Assembly (NCBI GenBank): GCA_018903185.1
Contig: JAHIQV010000034.1
Location: 1 to 9,154, forward strand
DNA length: 9,154 nucleotides
Direction: 5' to 3'
Source of the DNA: Gammaproteobacteria bacterium
GTDB lineage: Bacteria > Pseudomonadota > Gammaproteobacteria > Burkholderiales > Burkholderiaceae_C
Shown: in pieces, positions 8,860 through 9,154 of the stretch
How positions within the stretch are numbered: position 1 is the stretch's first letter
Layout of the letters: the number at the start of each line of letters is the position of its first letter
The notes under the pieces: generated by a model
Database searches by the model: none
The model's input: only the letters and a program-made list of their open reading frames with translations
Told to the model about the DNA's origin: nothing
Translations under genes and position numbers: made by a program

Positions 8860-9154
8860 TCAGAGACCGGCCGACAGACTCTGCACCCAGGCCAGCTGTT
8901 GCGGCAGGCACACGCGGCCGAGATCGTAGTGTGACTGGGCGAAGGCACGCGCCGCGGCGCCCAGCCGCTGGCGTTCGCTGGCGTCGTCCAGCAGCGCGCC
9001 AATGGACCGCACCAGCCCCGCCCGGTCGAAAAAATCCACGAGTTGACCGGTTTTTCCCGGCGCGATCACCTCGCGCACCGGCGCGGTGTCACTGGCCACG
9101 ATCGCGGCACCCACGCTCATGGCTTCCAGCAGGCTCCAGCTCAGCACAAAAGGG
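8860..9154 (-). CDS. GT4-type glycosyltransferase, C-terminal end (5' truncated by window)
   Basis: About 98 C-terminal residues of a GT-B-fold glycosyltransferase (GT4, Glycos_transf_1 type) are encoded on the minus strand; the frame is still open at the window edge. The visible start PFVLSWSLLEAMSVGAAIVA followed by SDTAPVREVI and the GKTGQLVDFFD stretch is the nucleotide-sugar-binding part of the C-terminal Rossmann domain. Such enzymes transfer sugars from activated donors during synthesis of lipopolysaccharide, capsule or other surface glycans. Donor and acceptor cannot be told from this fragment. The GTG at 9145-9147 is an internal valine, not a start. In the EX7E motif the second Glu is present in LLEAM, but the position eight residues earlier is Phe. 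The stop lies 8 bases from the stop of the preceding plus-strand gene, so the two genes converge. Whether neighbouring glycan genes follow is outside the window. Confidence 0.87.
   Translation of the reverse strand, partial: PFVLSWSLLEAMSVGAAIVASDTAPVREVIAPGKTGQLVDFFDRAGLVRSIGALLDDASERQRLGAAARAFAQSHYDLGRVCLPQQLAWVQSLSAGL

Noticed and set aside
8843..8865. Possible bidirectional terminator between the convergent 3' ends
   Set aside because: Only about four base pairs with a wobble can form around TGATCGGATCGTCA and there is no T tract; the support is too weak.
7607..8911. 434-codon minus-strand open frame opposite the enoyl-CoA hydratase-family gene
   Set aside because: It is aligned with sense codons of a well-identified gene and is a composition artefact.

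Overview
This window is chromosomal housekeeping DNA from a GC-rich betaproteobacterium. It is most likely a member of Burkholderiales, family Comamonadaceae, in the style of Hydrogenophaga, Rhodoferax or Polaromonas. The assignment is an inference from the gene order nusA-infB-rbfA-truB-typA, the strong G/C third-position bias, and the recalled character of the IF2, RbfA and TypA proteins. No database search was possible.

Positions 1-6649 hold a compact plus-strand translation and ribosome-assembly cluster: the 3' end of nusA (transcription elongation/antitermination factor), infB (initiation factor IF2, 957 aa), rbfA (30S maturation factor), truB (tRNA U55 pseudouridine synthase) and typA/bipA (ribosome-associated GTPase). 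Gaps are 16 and 24 nt, and both the rbfA/truB and truB/typA junctions are ATGA-type start/stop overlaps or near-overlaps. Transcription as one unit with translational coupling is therefore likely. The rimP-nusA-infB-rbfA-truB part is the widely conserved operon. In E. coli the next genes are rpsO and pnp, whereas here typA follows directly. A 9-bp perfect hairpin just after typA probably marks the end of this unit, although its T tract is poor.

Positions 6694-8851 hold two plus-strand metabolic or transport genes 16 nt apart. The first is a ten-helix EamA/DMT-family permease of unknown substrate. The second is an enoyl-CoA hydratase/isomerase-superfamily protein whose active-site motifs match 3-hydroxyisobutyryl-CoA hydrolase (valine catabolism). 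Positions 8860-9154 hold the C-terminal end of a GT4-type glycosyltransferase on the minus strand, convergent with the preceding gene and running off the window.

I saw no tRNA, rRNA, CRISPR array, insertion sequence, prophage or other mobile element, and there is no gene-free stretch longer than about 50 bases. No convincing promoter was found; the main operon promoter should lie upstream of the window. I found no evidence of an undescribed system. The points worth a second look are modest: a TKID instead of NKID G4 motif in IF2, a hairpin straddling the infB stop codon, typA coupled to truB, a permease gene without a visible Shine-Dalgarno sequence, and a glycosyltransferase that appears to lack the first Glu of the EX7E motif.
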